DNA of 64,000 bases from Prosthecobacter sp. SYSU 5D2 (GCF_039655865.1 NZ_JBBYXL010000003.1:434001-498000), one strand, 5' to 3'; positions 1 to 8,934 are shown, numbered from the stretch's first letter. A program made the numbers and translations. The notes: generated by a model not told the origin, from the letters alone.

Positions 1-1786
1 CGGCAGAACCGACACGCGCGGCGAGATAAGCTGGCAGACGTGCCATGATGCCGTCCACGATGAGGTGTTCCAGACCGGCCACAATCCAGGCCACGGCATC
101 TTGGAAAACTTTCACGATCACCGCATAGATCTCATCAATGTAAAACTTGTTGGCGAACAGCTTGATGTTCAGCGGATCCTGGTTCTTGCCACGATAAAGC
201 ACGAACCCGGCGCCGGCACCGATGATGAGCGCCACAATGGAGGCAATCATGACCGTCATGTGCGTTTCCGCATGGTTCGGTTTCATCGCTTCAAACAACC
301 CGGCCAGAGGCACCGAGAAGACGGTCAGACCCGCCAGGATGATCAGCGGCAGGACCATGATGATGGGAGCTTCCACGGAGTGGTGCGCAGAATCGGTCCT
401 TGGCTTGCCCATGAACACGACCACAAAAAGCCGGGTCATGTAAAAAGCAGTAAGCATGGCTGTAATGACGCCGATCCAAAAAAACGGACTGCCTCCCTTC
501 ACTTCAAAAGCGAGACCCAAAATGGCCTCCTTGCTCCAGAAACCGCTGGTGATGAAAGGCACGCCCATGAGTGCGGCCGTGCCGATGGCGAAGGTCACAA
601 AAGTCACCGGCATGTGCTTCATCAGACCGCCCATCTTCCACATGTCCTGCTCGTGGTGGCAGGCATAGATGATGGCCCCAGAGCCCAGGAAGAGCATGGC
701 CTTGAAGAAGGCGTGGGTGTAAAGGTGGAACATCGCCGGATGTCCCGGACCTGCCTCATGCTGATGCGTGCCCACCTGCATGGCCAGAAGGCCCACCGCC
801 ATCACCATATAACCGAGCTGGGAAAGAGTGGAATAGGCCAGCACCCGTTTGATGTCATTCTGCTGCGTGGCCATGAGCGCCGCCATCAGGGCTGTGATGC
901 CGCCGATCCAGGCGATCACCTGCGCGGCATCCGGGGAGGCCTCAATCACAAACGAACAACGGACCAGCATGAAAACCCCGGCGGCCACCATCGTCGCTGC
1001 ATGGATCAGTGCTGAAACAGGTGTCGGACCTTCCATGGCGTCCGGCAGCCACACATGCAGGGGTGCCTGTGCAGACTTGCCCACCGCGCCCATGAACAGA
1101 CACAGGGCCGCCGCCATCATGAATCCAGGACTCGTCGCCGCCACATGATGAAGCGTGCCGTTGGTGAAGCTCGCCCGCAGGCCGTCAGCCCCGGCAAAGT
1201 CCACATTCCCGTGATTCACGGCAAACAGCATCAGGATGCCGATCATGAAACCAAAGTCACCAATGCGGTTGGTAAGGAATGCCTTTTTGGAGGCATCTGC
1301 TGCCGAAGCCTTTTCAAACCAATGTCCGATGAGCAGGTAGGAACTCAGGCCAACCAGCTCCCAAAAAATGAACATCATGATCAGGTTTCCCGCCAGGACG
1401 ATGCCGGTCATCGAAAACATGAACAGCGATAGCGCCCCAAAGAAGCGCACCTTGCCAGCATCCTCTTTCATGTAGCCCAGCGAGAACACATGGACCAGCA
1501 GCCCGATGGAGGTCACGATGAGCATCATCCCCCGGCTCTGCTGGTCAATGAGGGCATCAATGGCGATCTTGATATTCCCTACTGTCAGGAAGGGCAGCAG
1601 CACCGGCGAAGAATCCTGGGAGTGCAACAGCGCCACGCTGATGACAAAACAAACCGCCGCTGATGCGACGGAAAGGAACACACTGGCACCTTTCAGCAGC
1701 TTGTGGCCAAGCAGAACCGTCAGTGCCGTGAAAAGCGGCAGCAGCAGCAACAGTGAGGGGAGGAGGGCGGCTTCCTGGTCGGGCAT
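1..1786 (-). CDS. nuoL: NADH-quinone oxidoreductase subunit L, 3' end outside window
   Basis: Antiporter-like proton-pumping subunit at the distal end of the membrane arm of respiratory complex I. Reading the minus strand from the ATG at 1786 gives 595 codons without a stop; the C-terminus lies beyond the window. The product is a polytopic membrane protein. The conserved glutamate of the N-terminal half sits in FWELVGLSSYLLIGHW (about residue 143), and the loop PDAMEGPTPVSALIHAATMV, typical of NuoL/MrpA proteins, follows further on. It is the last visible gene of nuoHIJKL, 21 nt after nuoK. The many plus-strand reading frames over it are shadows. nuoM and nuoN would be expected next, outside the window. 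Confidence 0.95.
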   Translation of the reverse strand, partial: MPDQEAALLPSLLLLLPLFTALTVLLGHKLLKGASVFLSVASAAVCFVISVALLHSQDSSPVLLPFLTVGNIKIAIDALIDQQSRGMMLIVTSIGLLVHVFSLGYMKEDAGKVRFFGALSLFMFSMTGIVLAGNLIMMFIFWELVGLSSYLLIGHWFEKASAADASKKAFLTNRIGDFGFMIGILMLFAVNHGNVDFAGADGLRASFTNGTLHHVAATSPGFMMAAALCLFMGAVGKSAQAPLHVWLPDAMEGPTPVSALIHAATMVAAGVFMLVRCSFVIEASPDAAQVIAWIGGITALMAALMATQQNDIKRVLAYSTLSQLGYMVMAVGLLAMQVGTHQHEAGPGHPAMFHLYTHAFFKAMLFLGSGAIIYACHHEQDMWKMGGLMKHMPVTFVTFAIGTAALMGVPFITSGFWSKEAILGLAFEVKGGSPFFWIGVITAMLTAFYMTRLFVVVFMGKPRTDSAHHSVEAPIIMVLPLIILAGLTVFSVPLAGLFEAMKPNHAETHMTVMIASIVALIIGAGAGFVLYRGKNQDPLNIKLFANKFYIDEIYAVIVKVFQDAVAWIVAGLEHLIVDGIMARLPAYLAARVGSA

Positions 1787-1807
1787 GAGCGGGAGATAGG
1801 TTTGCGC

Positions 1808-2125
1808 TTAGCCTTGCAGCTTGGTGACAGATTCAGTTTCGACGCTCTGCTTCACACGGTAGAGCGCCACAATGATGGCAAGGCCGACGGCCACCTCAGC
1901 GGCCGCCACGGTAATGGTGAAGAAGACCAGGGACTGCGCGGCATAATCCGGCAGACCTTCCGTGACCTGAAACCGGGAAAAAGCGACCAGCGTCAGGTTG
2001 GCGGCGCTAAGCATCATCTCCAGGCACATGTAGATGATAAGGATGTTCCGGCGCGCAATGACACCCGCCAGCCCGAGGGCAAACAGCATGCCGCTGACAA
2101 CAAGATAATGGCTCAGGGTGATCAT
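1808..2125 (-). CDS. nuoK: NADH-quinone oxidoreductase subunit K
   Basis: Small membrane subunit of complex I, related to MrpC and involved in proton translocation. The 105-residue length matches the family (about 100). It has three predicted membrane helices, with the conserved stretch MCLEMMLSAANL in helix 2 carrying the functional glutamate, and a second helix segment ending in AEVAVGLAIIVALYR with another conserved glutamate. The ATG overlaps the nuoJ stop by four bases (ATGA), which implies translational coupling. Identity is near certain from sequence and from its place between nuoJ and nuoL. Confidence 0.96.
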   Translation of the reverse strand: MITLSHYLVVSGMLFALGLAGVIARRNILIIYMCLEMMLSAANLTLVAFSRFQVTEGLPDYAAQSLVFFTITVAAAEVAVGLAIIVALYRVKQSVETESVTKLQG

Positions 2126-2700
2126 CGGACTTCCTTGGCTCCTTTCTCACGCTTGCTCAGCACCACCACACCGACGGTGCCCACCAGCAGCAACAGGCCC
2201 ACCACCTGAAGGTGGAACCCGTATTGATGGAAAAGGGTGAACCCCATGAGCTTGGCATCCGGCAGGACGCCCGCTTTCAGATCGTTCGCGATGGTTGGCA
2301 GTTCGGCTGCCTCCCCGGCGGCCGCCAGGGCCAGCGGTGCGTCTTTCAACTTCACACTGCCTTTGTCAAAACTGCTGCTCACTGTGATGATTTGCAGCGC
2401 CAAAATCACCGCCAGGGTGAGGCCTGCGGCGACAGCCGGCACATTCGGCTTTTTGCCTTCTTCGGCCTTGATGTCCATCAGCATGATGATGAACAAAAAC
2501 AGCACCATCACCGCTCCGGCATAGACCAGGATCTGAATCGTGCCGATGAAGTAGGCATCCAGGCTCAGGAAAAGCACGGCGAGTCCCACAAAGCTCATCG
2601 CCAGACTGAGGGCGCTCGTCACCGGATTGCGCGCCGTCACGACCATGAGGCCAAAGCCCAGGGTCAGCGCGCTGAAGAGGTAAAAGAAAATGGACGGCAT
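2122..2700 (-). CDS. nuoJ: NADH-quinone oxidoreductase subunit J
   Basis: Membrane subunit J of complex I, 192 residues, close to the E. coli length (184). It shows about five hydrophobic helices; the segment QILVYAGAVMVLFLFIIMLM is the diagnostic third helix, whose pi-bulge is part of the coupling mechanism in known structures. A hydrophilic alanine-rich loop at about residues 120-150 is followed by a last helix VVGLLLLVGTVGVVVL. The start lies 4 nt after the nuoI stop and the stop overlaps the nuoK start, so the genes are co-transcribed and probably coupled. Confidence 0.95.
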   Translation of the reverse strand: MPSIFFYLFSALTLGFGLMVVTARNPVTSALSLAMSFVGLAVLFLSLDAYFIGTIQILVYAGAVMVLFLFIIMLMDIKAEEGKKPNVPAVAAGLTLAVILALQIITVSSSFDKGSVKLKDAPLALAAAGEAAELPTIANDLKAGVLPDAKLMGFTLFHQYGFHLQVVGLLLLVGTVGVVVLSKREKGAKEVR

Positions 2701-2704
2701 GGCT

Positions 2705-3250
2705 CTACTTCAGTTCATTCCACTTGTTGACGAGACCGATGCGCTTGCCGCCGATCTCATAGAGCTTCTTCTTGTCATGCACCATCTCGGCCCGGGACTC
2801 ACCAGTGATGGCGTAGTCTTTCCGCAGGTAAATGGCCTGCTCCGGGCAGACTTCTTCGCACATCCCGCAGTAGATGCAGCGGATCATGTCAATTTCGAAC
2901 TCCTTCGGACGCTTCTCCACCTTTGCCCATGGGTCATCGCTCGGGATCTCGCCGGGGATGATCTTGATGGCCTTCGGCGGGCAGATGAATTCACAGAGCT
3001 GGCAGCTCACGCAGCGCTCACGGTCCTGCTCATCGGTGACCAGCGCAGGCGCACCGCGATAATAGGAAGGCAGGTTGGCATCCCACTTCTCCTCGGGATA
3101 CTCCATGGTCACCTTTTCCTTCCCGCCGGTGATTTCCCGGAAGGTTTTCAAAGCGTGGCCCAGGGTGATTTTCAAGCCTTTGGCGAGAGTGGAAATGAAC
3201 CACCTCTCATGCCAGGCAAGTTTGGGACGTTGGACGATAATGGTTGCCAT
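2705..3250 (-). CDS. nuoI: NADH-quinone oxidoreductase subunit I (2x[4Fe-4S])
   Basis: Peripheral-arm subunit that holds the two tetranuclear clusters N6a and N6b passing electrons towards the quinone site. Two ferredoxin motifs are visible: CVSCQLCEFICP and CIYCGMCEEVCP, each CxxCxxCxxxCP. The N-terminal amphipathic region (residues 1-45) that lies against NuoH is present, including LKITLGHALKTF. Length 181 is usual for the family (about 180). It sits between nuoH (12 nt upstream) and nuoJ (4 nt downstream). Confidence 0.96.
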   Translation of the reverse strand: MATIIVQRPKLAWHERWFISTLAKGLKITLGHALKTFREITGGKEKVTMEYPEEKWDANLPSYYRGAPALVTDEQDRERCVSCQLCEFICPPKAIKIIPGEIPSDDPWAKVEKRPKEFEIDMIRCIYCGMCEEVCPEQAIYLRKDYAITGESRAEMVHDKKKLYEIGGKRIGLVNKWNELK

Positions 3251-3262
3251 CGGAGCGGGTAA

Positions 3263-4477
3263 TTACTTCGTAAACCAAGCGATGATCGCAGCCGTCAGGA
3301 TGACGTTGGCCAGTGCCAGCTCGAACATGTAAAGCCAGCCAAGCTTCATGAGCTGGTCAAAACGGAACCGTGGCAGAGACCAGCGGATCAGGATGAAGAA
3401 AAGGATGAAGACGATGATTTTGGCAAAAAACGTCCCAATGTGAAGCAGCCCAAGCCAGAAAGGGGTATTTCCCGCGACATAATCAAGCCCGAGGAGAGGC
3501 GCGAAGGGGATGCTCCAGCCGCCCAGGAACAGCGTGACCGCAATGCCGGAGCCAATGATCATCGCCGCGTACTCGCCCATGAAGAAGAGGGCAAATTTCA
3601 TGGAACTGTATTCGGTGTGATAACCGGCCACCAGTTCCGTTTCGCACTCGGCCAGGTCAAAGGGCAGGCGGTTTGTCTCGGCAAACATCGCCACTGTGAA
3701 GATGCAGAAAGAAAGCAGCATCGGCACCCACAGCACCCAGCGGCTAAAATCCCCACCATTGGCCCATGGAGCACTGTCACCCCAGAGTGGCAGCAGCAGC
3801 CAGCCGTTGGCGTCCTGATCCGCAGCGATTTTGGACAGGTTCAGCTCTCCAAGAACCATCAGTACCGGGATGATGGACAGGCCCAGCGAAAGCTCATAGG
3901 AGATCATCTGCGCCGAGGAGCGGATGCTGCCCAGAAACGGATACTTCGAGTTCGAAGACCAGCCCGCGATGACGATCCCGTAAACACCCAGGGAGGCGAT
4001 GGCAAAAACAAACAGCGGCCCCACGTTGAGGTCGGCAATGACGGACTTTACCGGCTGGGTGAAATTGGTGCCGATGAGCGGATTCAGGAAGCTCAGGTCC
4101 AGCTCACTGCCAAAGGGCAGCACCACGCAGGTCAGCAGTGCCGGGACCATGGTCAGCGCCGGGGCCAGCCAGTAATAAAAGGTATTCACCGACCGGGGCG
4201 TGAAATCTTCCTTCAGCAGGAACTTAAGGCCGTCTGCCAGCGGCTGCACCAGGCCGCCAATGCCGAAAATCTGGATGTCCTTCTTGAATCCGAAAAGCGT
4301 CAGCGGGATGCCCGTGCGGTTGGGACCCACACGATCCTGGATGATCGCCGAAAACCGCCGCTCCGCATACACCGAGTAGGCGACCAGGGGCAGGATGACC
4401 AAAAAGGTCAGAAAAACGATCTTCACCACGGATGTGATGAGAAAGGCTAAGTCGAAGCTGGCGAGAAGTATTGCCAT
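3263..4477 (-). CDS. nuoH: NADH-quinone oxidoreductase subunit H
   Basis: Membrane subunit H, which with NuoB, NuoD and NuoI forms the quinone-binding chamber of complex I. At 404 residues it is longer than the E. coli protein (325); the extra length is mainly in loops between helices. Family motifs are clear: YAERRFSAIIQDRVGPNRTG near residue 40, LADGLKFLLKED, the acidic loop FAETNRLPFDLAECETELVA, and GYHTEYSSMKFALFFMGEYA. It is the first gene of the minus-strand unit nuoHIJKL. No nuoG lies upstream; the neighbour is a divergent purC-like gene, so the promoter lies in the 244-base gap, which holds a CRP-type palindrome 46 bases before the ATG. Confidence 0.96.
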   Translation of the reverse strand: MAILLASFDLAFLITSVVKIVFLTFLVILPLVAYSVYAERRFSAIIQDRVGPNRTGIPLTLFGFKKDIQIFGIGGLVQPLADGLKFLLKEDFTPRSVNTFYYWLAPALTMVPALLTCVVLPFGSELDLSFLNPLIGTNFTQPVKSVIADLNVGPLFVFAIASLGVYGIVIAGWSSNSKYPFLGSIRSSAQMISYELSLGLSIIPVLMVLGELNLSKIAADQDANGWLLLPLWGDSAPWANGGDFSRWVLWVPMLLSFCIFTVAMFAETNRLPFDLAECETELVAGYHTEYSSMKFALFFMGEYAAMIIGSGIAVTLFLGGWSIPFAPLLGLDYVAGNTPFWLGLLHIGTFFAKIIVFILFFILIRWSLPRFRFDQLMKLGWLYMFELALANVILTAAIIAWFTK

Positions 4478-4523
4478 GGGGCGGGACCATTATCAGGAAG
4501 GCTTTAAAAGGGGCAACCCGAAT

Positions 4524-4541
4524 TTGTGAAAAATTTCACAA
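4524..4541. promoter_or_regulatory. CRP/FNR-type palindromic operator
   Basis: TTGTGAAAAATTTCACAA is an exact inverted repeat (8-base arms, 2-base spacer) and fits the CRP half-site rule TGTGA-N6-TCACA perfectly. It lies 46 bases upstream of the nuoH start and about 180 bases upstream of the divergent purC-like start. Function as a binding site for a CRP/FNR-family regulator is inference from the consensus; no such regulator is encoded in this window. Confidence 0.55.
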
Positions 4542-4721
4542 GCTCCTCCTCATACGCTCAAAAATGAGCCTCGCGCCGTCTTTTTTAGCGGCCCGCCCAA
4601 GTCCTGCGCAGGTCAAACAGATTCCTTTCTTCTTTTCATCCCACGATCAGGCACCGAAACAGAGTGCAGCCCTCTCTTGCAAACTGCTCCAGTTGCACTG
4701 AAAACTGACGCCAGCCTGACC

Positions 4722-6032
4722 ATGTCCTACCCTGCCCCCGCCCCTGCCCGTCTTGATTTGTCCCAGCTCGGAGAGCCCGTTTATCTCGGCTCTGTGCAAC
4801 ATCTCTATGCCGTGCCGGACCATCCTTCTTACATCGTCTGCCAGACCACGCCCGCCGGGTCGGTCTTTGATGTGGGCAGCATTTTCAGCATCGCCGGCAA
4901 TGACCTCAACCGGGCCATCTTCCGCCACGCCATGTATTCACGCCTCACCCAGCCGGCCACCTGGCGGCGTGTGCAGGACGCGCTGCTGCGCACGGACGGC
5001 CTTGGCGTCACCTGGCGCGACCAGCTCATGGACGGCCCCCTGCAGACCATGCTGGAAGGCGGAGCCCGCACCCACCACGTCGGCATGCTGGATGGTGATA
5101 CGGGCGAAGTCATCGCCCAGGGCATGCCCGCCACCCCAAGCTGCTACAACATCGTCCGCCGTTTCCCCGTCATGAAGCCGCCCCAGCGGAATGTGATGGG
5201 CAATTTCGTCTTCGACTACGCTCAGTTCCACCAGAGCGACACCTACGTCATCCCGCTGGAGTACATCGTCCGTTTTGGCGTGACCAGCGGCAGCTCCGTG
5301 CTGCGCAAATACGAGGCCTTGAGCGAAAAAGAACGCCGCGCCTTTGAGCAGGAGCTCGGTCTGACCGGACCCATGCAAGCCTGGCAGATGCTGGACCGTC
5401 CCATCTACGACCTGACCAGCAAATACGAGCCGGAAGACCGCGCCGTCAGCAAACAGGAAGCTCTGCTCATGTCCGGCCTGAGCGCCCAGCATTTCACCGA
5501 CACCATCAAAATGGCCCTACTCGGTGCCTGGGCTGTCCGGGACATGCTGGAGGAGATCGGCCTGCAGCTTTGGGATCTCAAATGGGAGTTTGCCGTGGAC
5601 CGCGAGACCCTGCTCTTTGTGGATACCATTGATGCCGACAGCTTCCGCGCCACGAGCACCGTGCCGGTGGATGGCCGCAACCTCATCATCCATTACAACA
5701 AGCAGGCGATGCGGGATTATTACCGCCTGGTCTGTGCCGACTGGTATGCCGGCATCAATGCCGCCAAGGCCGAGGCCCAAAAGACCGGCACCGCCTTCAA
5801 GCAGGTCCTCGCCGACGGCCAGGCTGCCGGTCTCTACCCGGCCACGCCGGAAGTGGACGCCGCCTTCCTGGACCTTCAGGCCACCAAAACCGCCCTCATC
5901 AAGGACCACGTGCTCGGGGCCAAAGACGCCGCTTCCATCCGCAGCGGCCTGGTCGAAACCGGCCTGGCTGAAGCGGAGTTCTATCGCAGCAAAGGACTCC
6001 TGGATGAGCTTCTCAAGCTGAACGCCGTCTGA
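4722..6032 (+). CDS. purC: SAICAR synthase-like protein (PurC family), long form
   Basis: Likely phosphoribosylaminoimidazole-succinocarboxamide synthase, which joins aspartate to CAIR in purine synthesis. Family landmarks are present: an N-terminal strand region with GSVFDVGS near residue 45 (the usual tSAFD position), RPIYDLTSKYEPEDRAVSKQ with the conserved Lys-Tyr-Glu, then WDLKWEFAVD and LLFVDTIDADSFRAT, matching the family tKfEFG and DEv.TPDSsR segments. At 436 residues it is nearly twice E. coli PurC (237); the extra parts are an insert around residues 100-210 and an alanine-rich C-terminal helical tail. The ATG at 4722 is preferred to an earlier TTG at 4677. It is transcribed alone, between a divergent nuo operon and a terminator. 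A diverged paralogue with another substrate is possible. Confidence 0.72.
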   Translation: MSYPAPAPARLDLSQLGEPVYLGSVQHLYAVPDHPSYIVCQTTPAGSVFDVGSIFSIAGNDLNRAIFRHAMYSRLTQPATWRRVQDALLRTDGLGVTWRDQLMDGPLQTMLEGGARTHHVGMLDGDTGEVIAQGMPATPSCYNIVRRFPVMKPPQRNVMGNFVFDYAQFHQSDTYVIPLEYIVRFGVTSGSSVLRKYEALSEKERRAFEQELGLTGPMQAWQMLDRPIYDLTSKYEPEDRAVSKQEALLMSGLSAQHFTDTIKMALLGAWAVRDMLEEIGLQLWDLKWEFAVDRETLLFVDTIDADSFRATSTVPVDGRNLIIHYNKQAMRDYYRLVCADWYAGINAAKAEAQKTGTAFKQVLADGQAAGLYPATPEVDAAFLDLQATKTALIKDHVLGAKDAASIRSGLVETGLAEAEFYRSKGLLDELLKLNAV

Positions 6033-6038
6033 TTAACA

Positions 6039-6073
6039 AAAAAGCGCCAGAGGACCTGCCCCTGGCGCTTTTT
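6039..6073. terminator. Bidirectional intrinsic terminator
   Basis: A 7-bp GC stem GCGCCAG / CTGGCGC (6044-6050 and 6062-6068) is flanked by A5 on the left and T5 on the right, so a U-tract follows the hairpin on both strands. It lies between the convergent purC-like gene (stop 6032) and actP (stop 6092) and would end both transcripts. Confidence 0.85.
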
Positions 6074-6091
6074 GACAAACAGCTTCTTGCT

Positions 6092-7666
6092 TCAGTGGCT
6101 GGTGGCTTTTTCTGAGCCCAAGCCTGTGTGGGCGCGGACGGTGAGCTCTGAAAACTTAGCCTCGGCGACGAGATCCCGAGGTGTCAGGATGGTGCCCAGA
6201 TAGGCGGCCAGGAAGCCGAGGGGAATGCTGACAATGCCGGGATTTTCCAGAGGGAAAGGCGCACCCGCTTTGCCGAAGATGCCCACCGGGCTGAGCAGGA
6301 TGAGGATGATGGCTGATGCCAGACCCGTAACCAGGCCCGCCACGGCACCGGTGGTATTGAACCGCTTCCAGAACACACTGAAGATGATGACCGGCAGGTT
6401 AGCGCTGGCAGCCACGGCAAAAGCCAGTCCCACCAGGAAGGCGGCATTCACGGCCGGGCCCAGGAAAATGGCGATGCCGATGCTCACCGCACCCACCACA
6501 AAGGCGGTGATGCGGGCCACCTTCACCTCGGCACCGGGGCGGTTTTCTTTGCCCGCATGGATGACGTTGGAATAAAAATCATGCGCAAACGAAGCGGAGG
6601 CGCTCATCGTCAGGCCGGCCACGACGGCGAGAATTGTCGCAAAGGCCACGGCGCTGATGAAGGCGAAGAAAAGCTCACCCCCCAGCTCCTGGGCCAGGAT
6701 CGGAGCGACCATGTTCGGATTTGGAGCACCGCTTTCGGTCAGGATGAGCGCTTTTTTCAGGATGGTGGCGGCACCAAAACCAAAGAAAGTGGTCATGATG
6801 TAGAACACGCCAATGATGGCCATGGCCCACACGACACTGGAGCGGGCGGTCTTGGCATCCGGCACCGTATAAAATCGCACCAGGATGTGCGGCAGCCCGG
6901 CGGTGCCGAGTACAAGCCCCAAGCCCAGAGAGACCAGGTCTAGCGGCCCCCAGGGACCGGCCACCGCGATGCCAAACTTCAGACCCGGCTCCATGAGGTT
7001 TTTCGGCTCTGCCGTGCCCGCGTAGTCGGCTTTTGAAACGGCATCAAAGAAACCGGCGAGGCTGAAATCATGGAACTGGAGGACCAGGTAGCTCAGCAAG
7101 ATGGCCCCGGCCATCAGCAGCAGCGCCTTGATGATCTGCACCCACGTCGTCGCCAGCATACCACCAAAGACCACATAGACCAGCATGAGCACACCCACGC
7201 CGATGACCGCCGGGGCGAAGGGCAGCCCGATGAGACGCTCAATGATCACCCCGGCGCCCACCATCTGGGCGATCATGTAAAAGGTGGAGACTGTCAGCGT
7301 GCTCAGCGAGGCCATGGCCCGCACAGGGCGCGGATTCAGGCGATAGGCCAGCAGGTCCGCCATGGTGTACTTGCCCGCATTTCTCAGTGGCTCCGCCACG
7401 ATGAGCAGCACGGTGATGTAAGCCACCAGGAAGCCCACGGAGTACATGAATCCATCGTAACCGTAGAAGCAGATCATCCCGGAGATCCCCAGGAAGGAGG
7501 CGGCGCTCATGTAATCCCCGGCCACGGCCAAGCCGTTTTGCCAGCCGGTGATACTACGACCGGCGGCGAAATAGGCGCTGGCACCGGTGTTGCGCTTGGC
7601 GGCCCAGAATGTGATCAACAACGTGAGCGCCACGAAGGCGATGAACATGATGAGAGAGATGGTCAT
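6092..7666 (-). CDS. actP: Cation/acetate symporter, sodium:solute symporter family
   Basis: Inner-membrane secondary transporter of the SSS family, 524 residues (E. coli ActP 549), with about 13 hydrophobic segments. Typical ActP features: FWAAKRNTGASAYFAAGRSI after the first helix, NGLAVAGDYMSAASFLGISG, a middle segment LGTAGLPHILVRFYTVPDAK, and SASASFAHDFYSNV. It probably imports acetate and other short monocarboxylates with Na+ or H+. It lies 48 nt downstream of the DUF485 gene, the standard yjcH-actP order, but no acs gene is next to it. Confidence 0.9.
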   Translation of the reverse strand: MTISLIMFIAFVALTLLITFWAAKRNTGASAYFAAGRSITGWQNGLAVAGDYMSAASFLGISGMICFYGYDGFMYSVGFLVAYITVLLIVAEPLRNAGKYTMADLLAYRLNPRPVRAMASLSTLTVSTFYMIAQMVGAGVIIERLIGLPFAPAVIGVGVLMLVYVVFGGMLATTWVQIIKALLLMAGAILLSYLVLQFHDFSLAGFFDAVSKADYAGTAEPKNLMEPGLKFGIAVAGPWGPLDLVSLGLGLVLGTAGLPHILVRFYTVPDAKTARSSVVWAMAIIGVFYIMTTFFGFGAATILKKALILTESGAPNPNMVAPILAQELGGELFFAFISAVAFATILAVVAGLTMSASASFAHDFYSNVIHAGKENRPGAEVKVARITAFVVGAVSIGIAIFLGPAVNAAFLVGLAFAVAASANLPVIIFSVFWKRFNTTGAVAGLVTGLASAIILILLSPVGIFGKAGAPFPLENPGIVSIPLGFLAAYLGTILTPRDLVAEAKFSELTVRAHTGLGSEKATSH

Positions 7667-7714
7667 GCGGAAAAGTCAGGAAAAGGTCGGGTTGATTGCA
7701 AAAATACGGAGCAT

Positions 7715-8026
7715 TTACTTCGCGTCGGCGATAACCGCCGCCGCTTCACGGTCCCAGCGCGAGGCGACGCGCACATACACAAAGGCCATGATCCAGGCCA
7801 TGAAGAACTGCGACAGCGCGAACAGGTAGGCGATGTTCACCTCCCCGAAGACCTTCTTTTTCATCAGTTCAGGCGCATAGCCCACGAGGATGGGCAGCGC
7901 CAGGTAATAGGCCATGAAGAAGACCGTCGCCTTGATGATGAAGCTCGCCTTCCGGCTCAGCAAAGCCTTGAATTCAGGCTTCGCCTCCAGCCGGTCCCAT
8001 TCTACAGTTGCTTTATTTTTTTCCAT
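7715..8026 (-). CDS. DUF485 (YjcH-type) small membrane protein
   Basis: Partner protein usually encoded directly before acetate permease ActP. The 103-residue product has two membrane helices (about residues 25-47 and 63-87), LSRKASFIIKATVFFMAYY and FALSQFFMAWIMAFVYVRVA, the second pair typical of DUF485. The ATG at 8026 (MEKNKATVEWDRL) is preferred over a reading frame start at 8065, because E. coli YjcH begins at the same point. Its exact role is unknown; it may be an accessory subunit of ActP. Confidence 0.88.
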   Translation of the reverse strand: MEKNKATVEWDRLEAKPEFKALLSRKASFIIKATVFFMAYYLALPILVGYAPELMKKKVFGEVNIAYLFALSQFFMAWIMAFVYVRVASRWDREAAAVIADAK

Positions 8027-8151
8027 GATGGCGCGGAGCGTACGGAGCGTGGCCGGAAATGGCAAGAGAGGAAATCATCAAGTTCTCATCCGCATAAAAT
8101 CATGTCGTAAAGCACGGACATTCACGTTAGGTATCGTCAGCCCTTCGAATT

Positions 8152-8934
8152 ATGACCCGCCGCCATCTGCTTCCCGTCCTCAGTTCCCTCTTTCTCACCT
8201 GTACCGCGCCTGCCGCAGAGAACGTCCCCGCTGAAGTTTACGAATTGCGCATTTACACCACCAACGAAGGCAAGCTGGATGCCCTTCAGGCCCGCTTCCG
8301 CGACCATACCTGCCGCCTTTTTGAAAAACACGGCATCACCAACGTCGGTTACTGGGTGCCCATCGCCAAAGAGGACGGAGCAGACAACACCCTCATCTAC
8401 ATCCTGAAGCACAAAAGCATCGAGGGAGCCAAAGCCTCTTTCGCCGCATTCGGCAAAGACCCCGAGTGGCAGGCGGCCCGCAAAGCCAGCGAGGAAGGCG
8501 GAAAAATCCTGGCCCGTGCGCCTGAATCTTATTTCCTCTCCACCACTGACTATTCACCACCCGTCCCTTGCGGTGCCAGCACCGGCGAGCGTGTTTTTGA
8601 GATGCGTACCTACACCACCCATCCGGGCAAGCTCCCCGCCCTGCATGACCGTTTCAAAAATCACACCATGAAGCTCTTCAGCAAACATGGCATGTGTCAC
8701 GTCGCTTACTGGACCCCCGCCGAAGGCCAGCCGGATGCAGACATCAAGCTCATCTACATCCTTTCCCATGCCAGCCACGAGGCCGGGCTCGCCTCCTTCA
8801 CCGCCTTCCGCGCCGATCCGGACTGGATCACCGCCAAGGGCATCAGCGAAAAAGAAGGCTCACTCACCGTCCCTCAACCGGAGGGAGTCAAAAGCATCTA
8901 CATGCGTGCTACAGACTACTCACCTTTGCGATGA
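8152..8934 (+). CDS. Secreted protein with two NIPSNAP domains
   Basis: 260 residues with an N-terminal signal peptide (MTRRHLLPVLSSLFLTCTAPAAE) and two tandem NIPSNAP/Dabb-like ferredoxin folds. Each begins with a copy of VYELRIYTTNEGKLDAL or VFEMRTYTTHPGKLPAL, continues with HT..LFxKHG, then W.P.......LIYIL and a distal FAAFGKDPEWQAA or FTAFRADPDWITA. Duplication in one chain replaces the homodimer of single-domain members. Periplasmic location is predicted from the signal peptide. The substrate is unknown. It is monocistronic and divergent from the actP unit. Confidence 0.82.
   Translation: MTRRHLLPVLSSLFLTCTAPAAENVPAEVYELRIYTTNEGKLDALQARFRDHTCRLFEKHGITNVGYWVPIAKEDGADNTLIYILKHKSIEGAKASFAAFGKDPEWQAARKASEEGGKILARAPESYFLSTTDYSPPVPCGASTGERVFEMRTYTTHPGKLPALHDRFKNHTMKLFSKHGMCHVAYWTPAEGQPDADIKLIYILSHASHEAGLASFTAFRADPDWITAKGISEKEGSLTVPQPEGVKSIYMRATDYSPLR

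Noticed and set aside
65..4450. Long plus-strand frames across the nuo genes (for example 65-1015, 3440-4450)
   Set aside because: They are antisense shadows of nuoH-nuoL; their products are rich in His, Arg and Gln with no family pattern.
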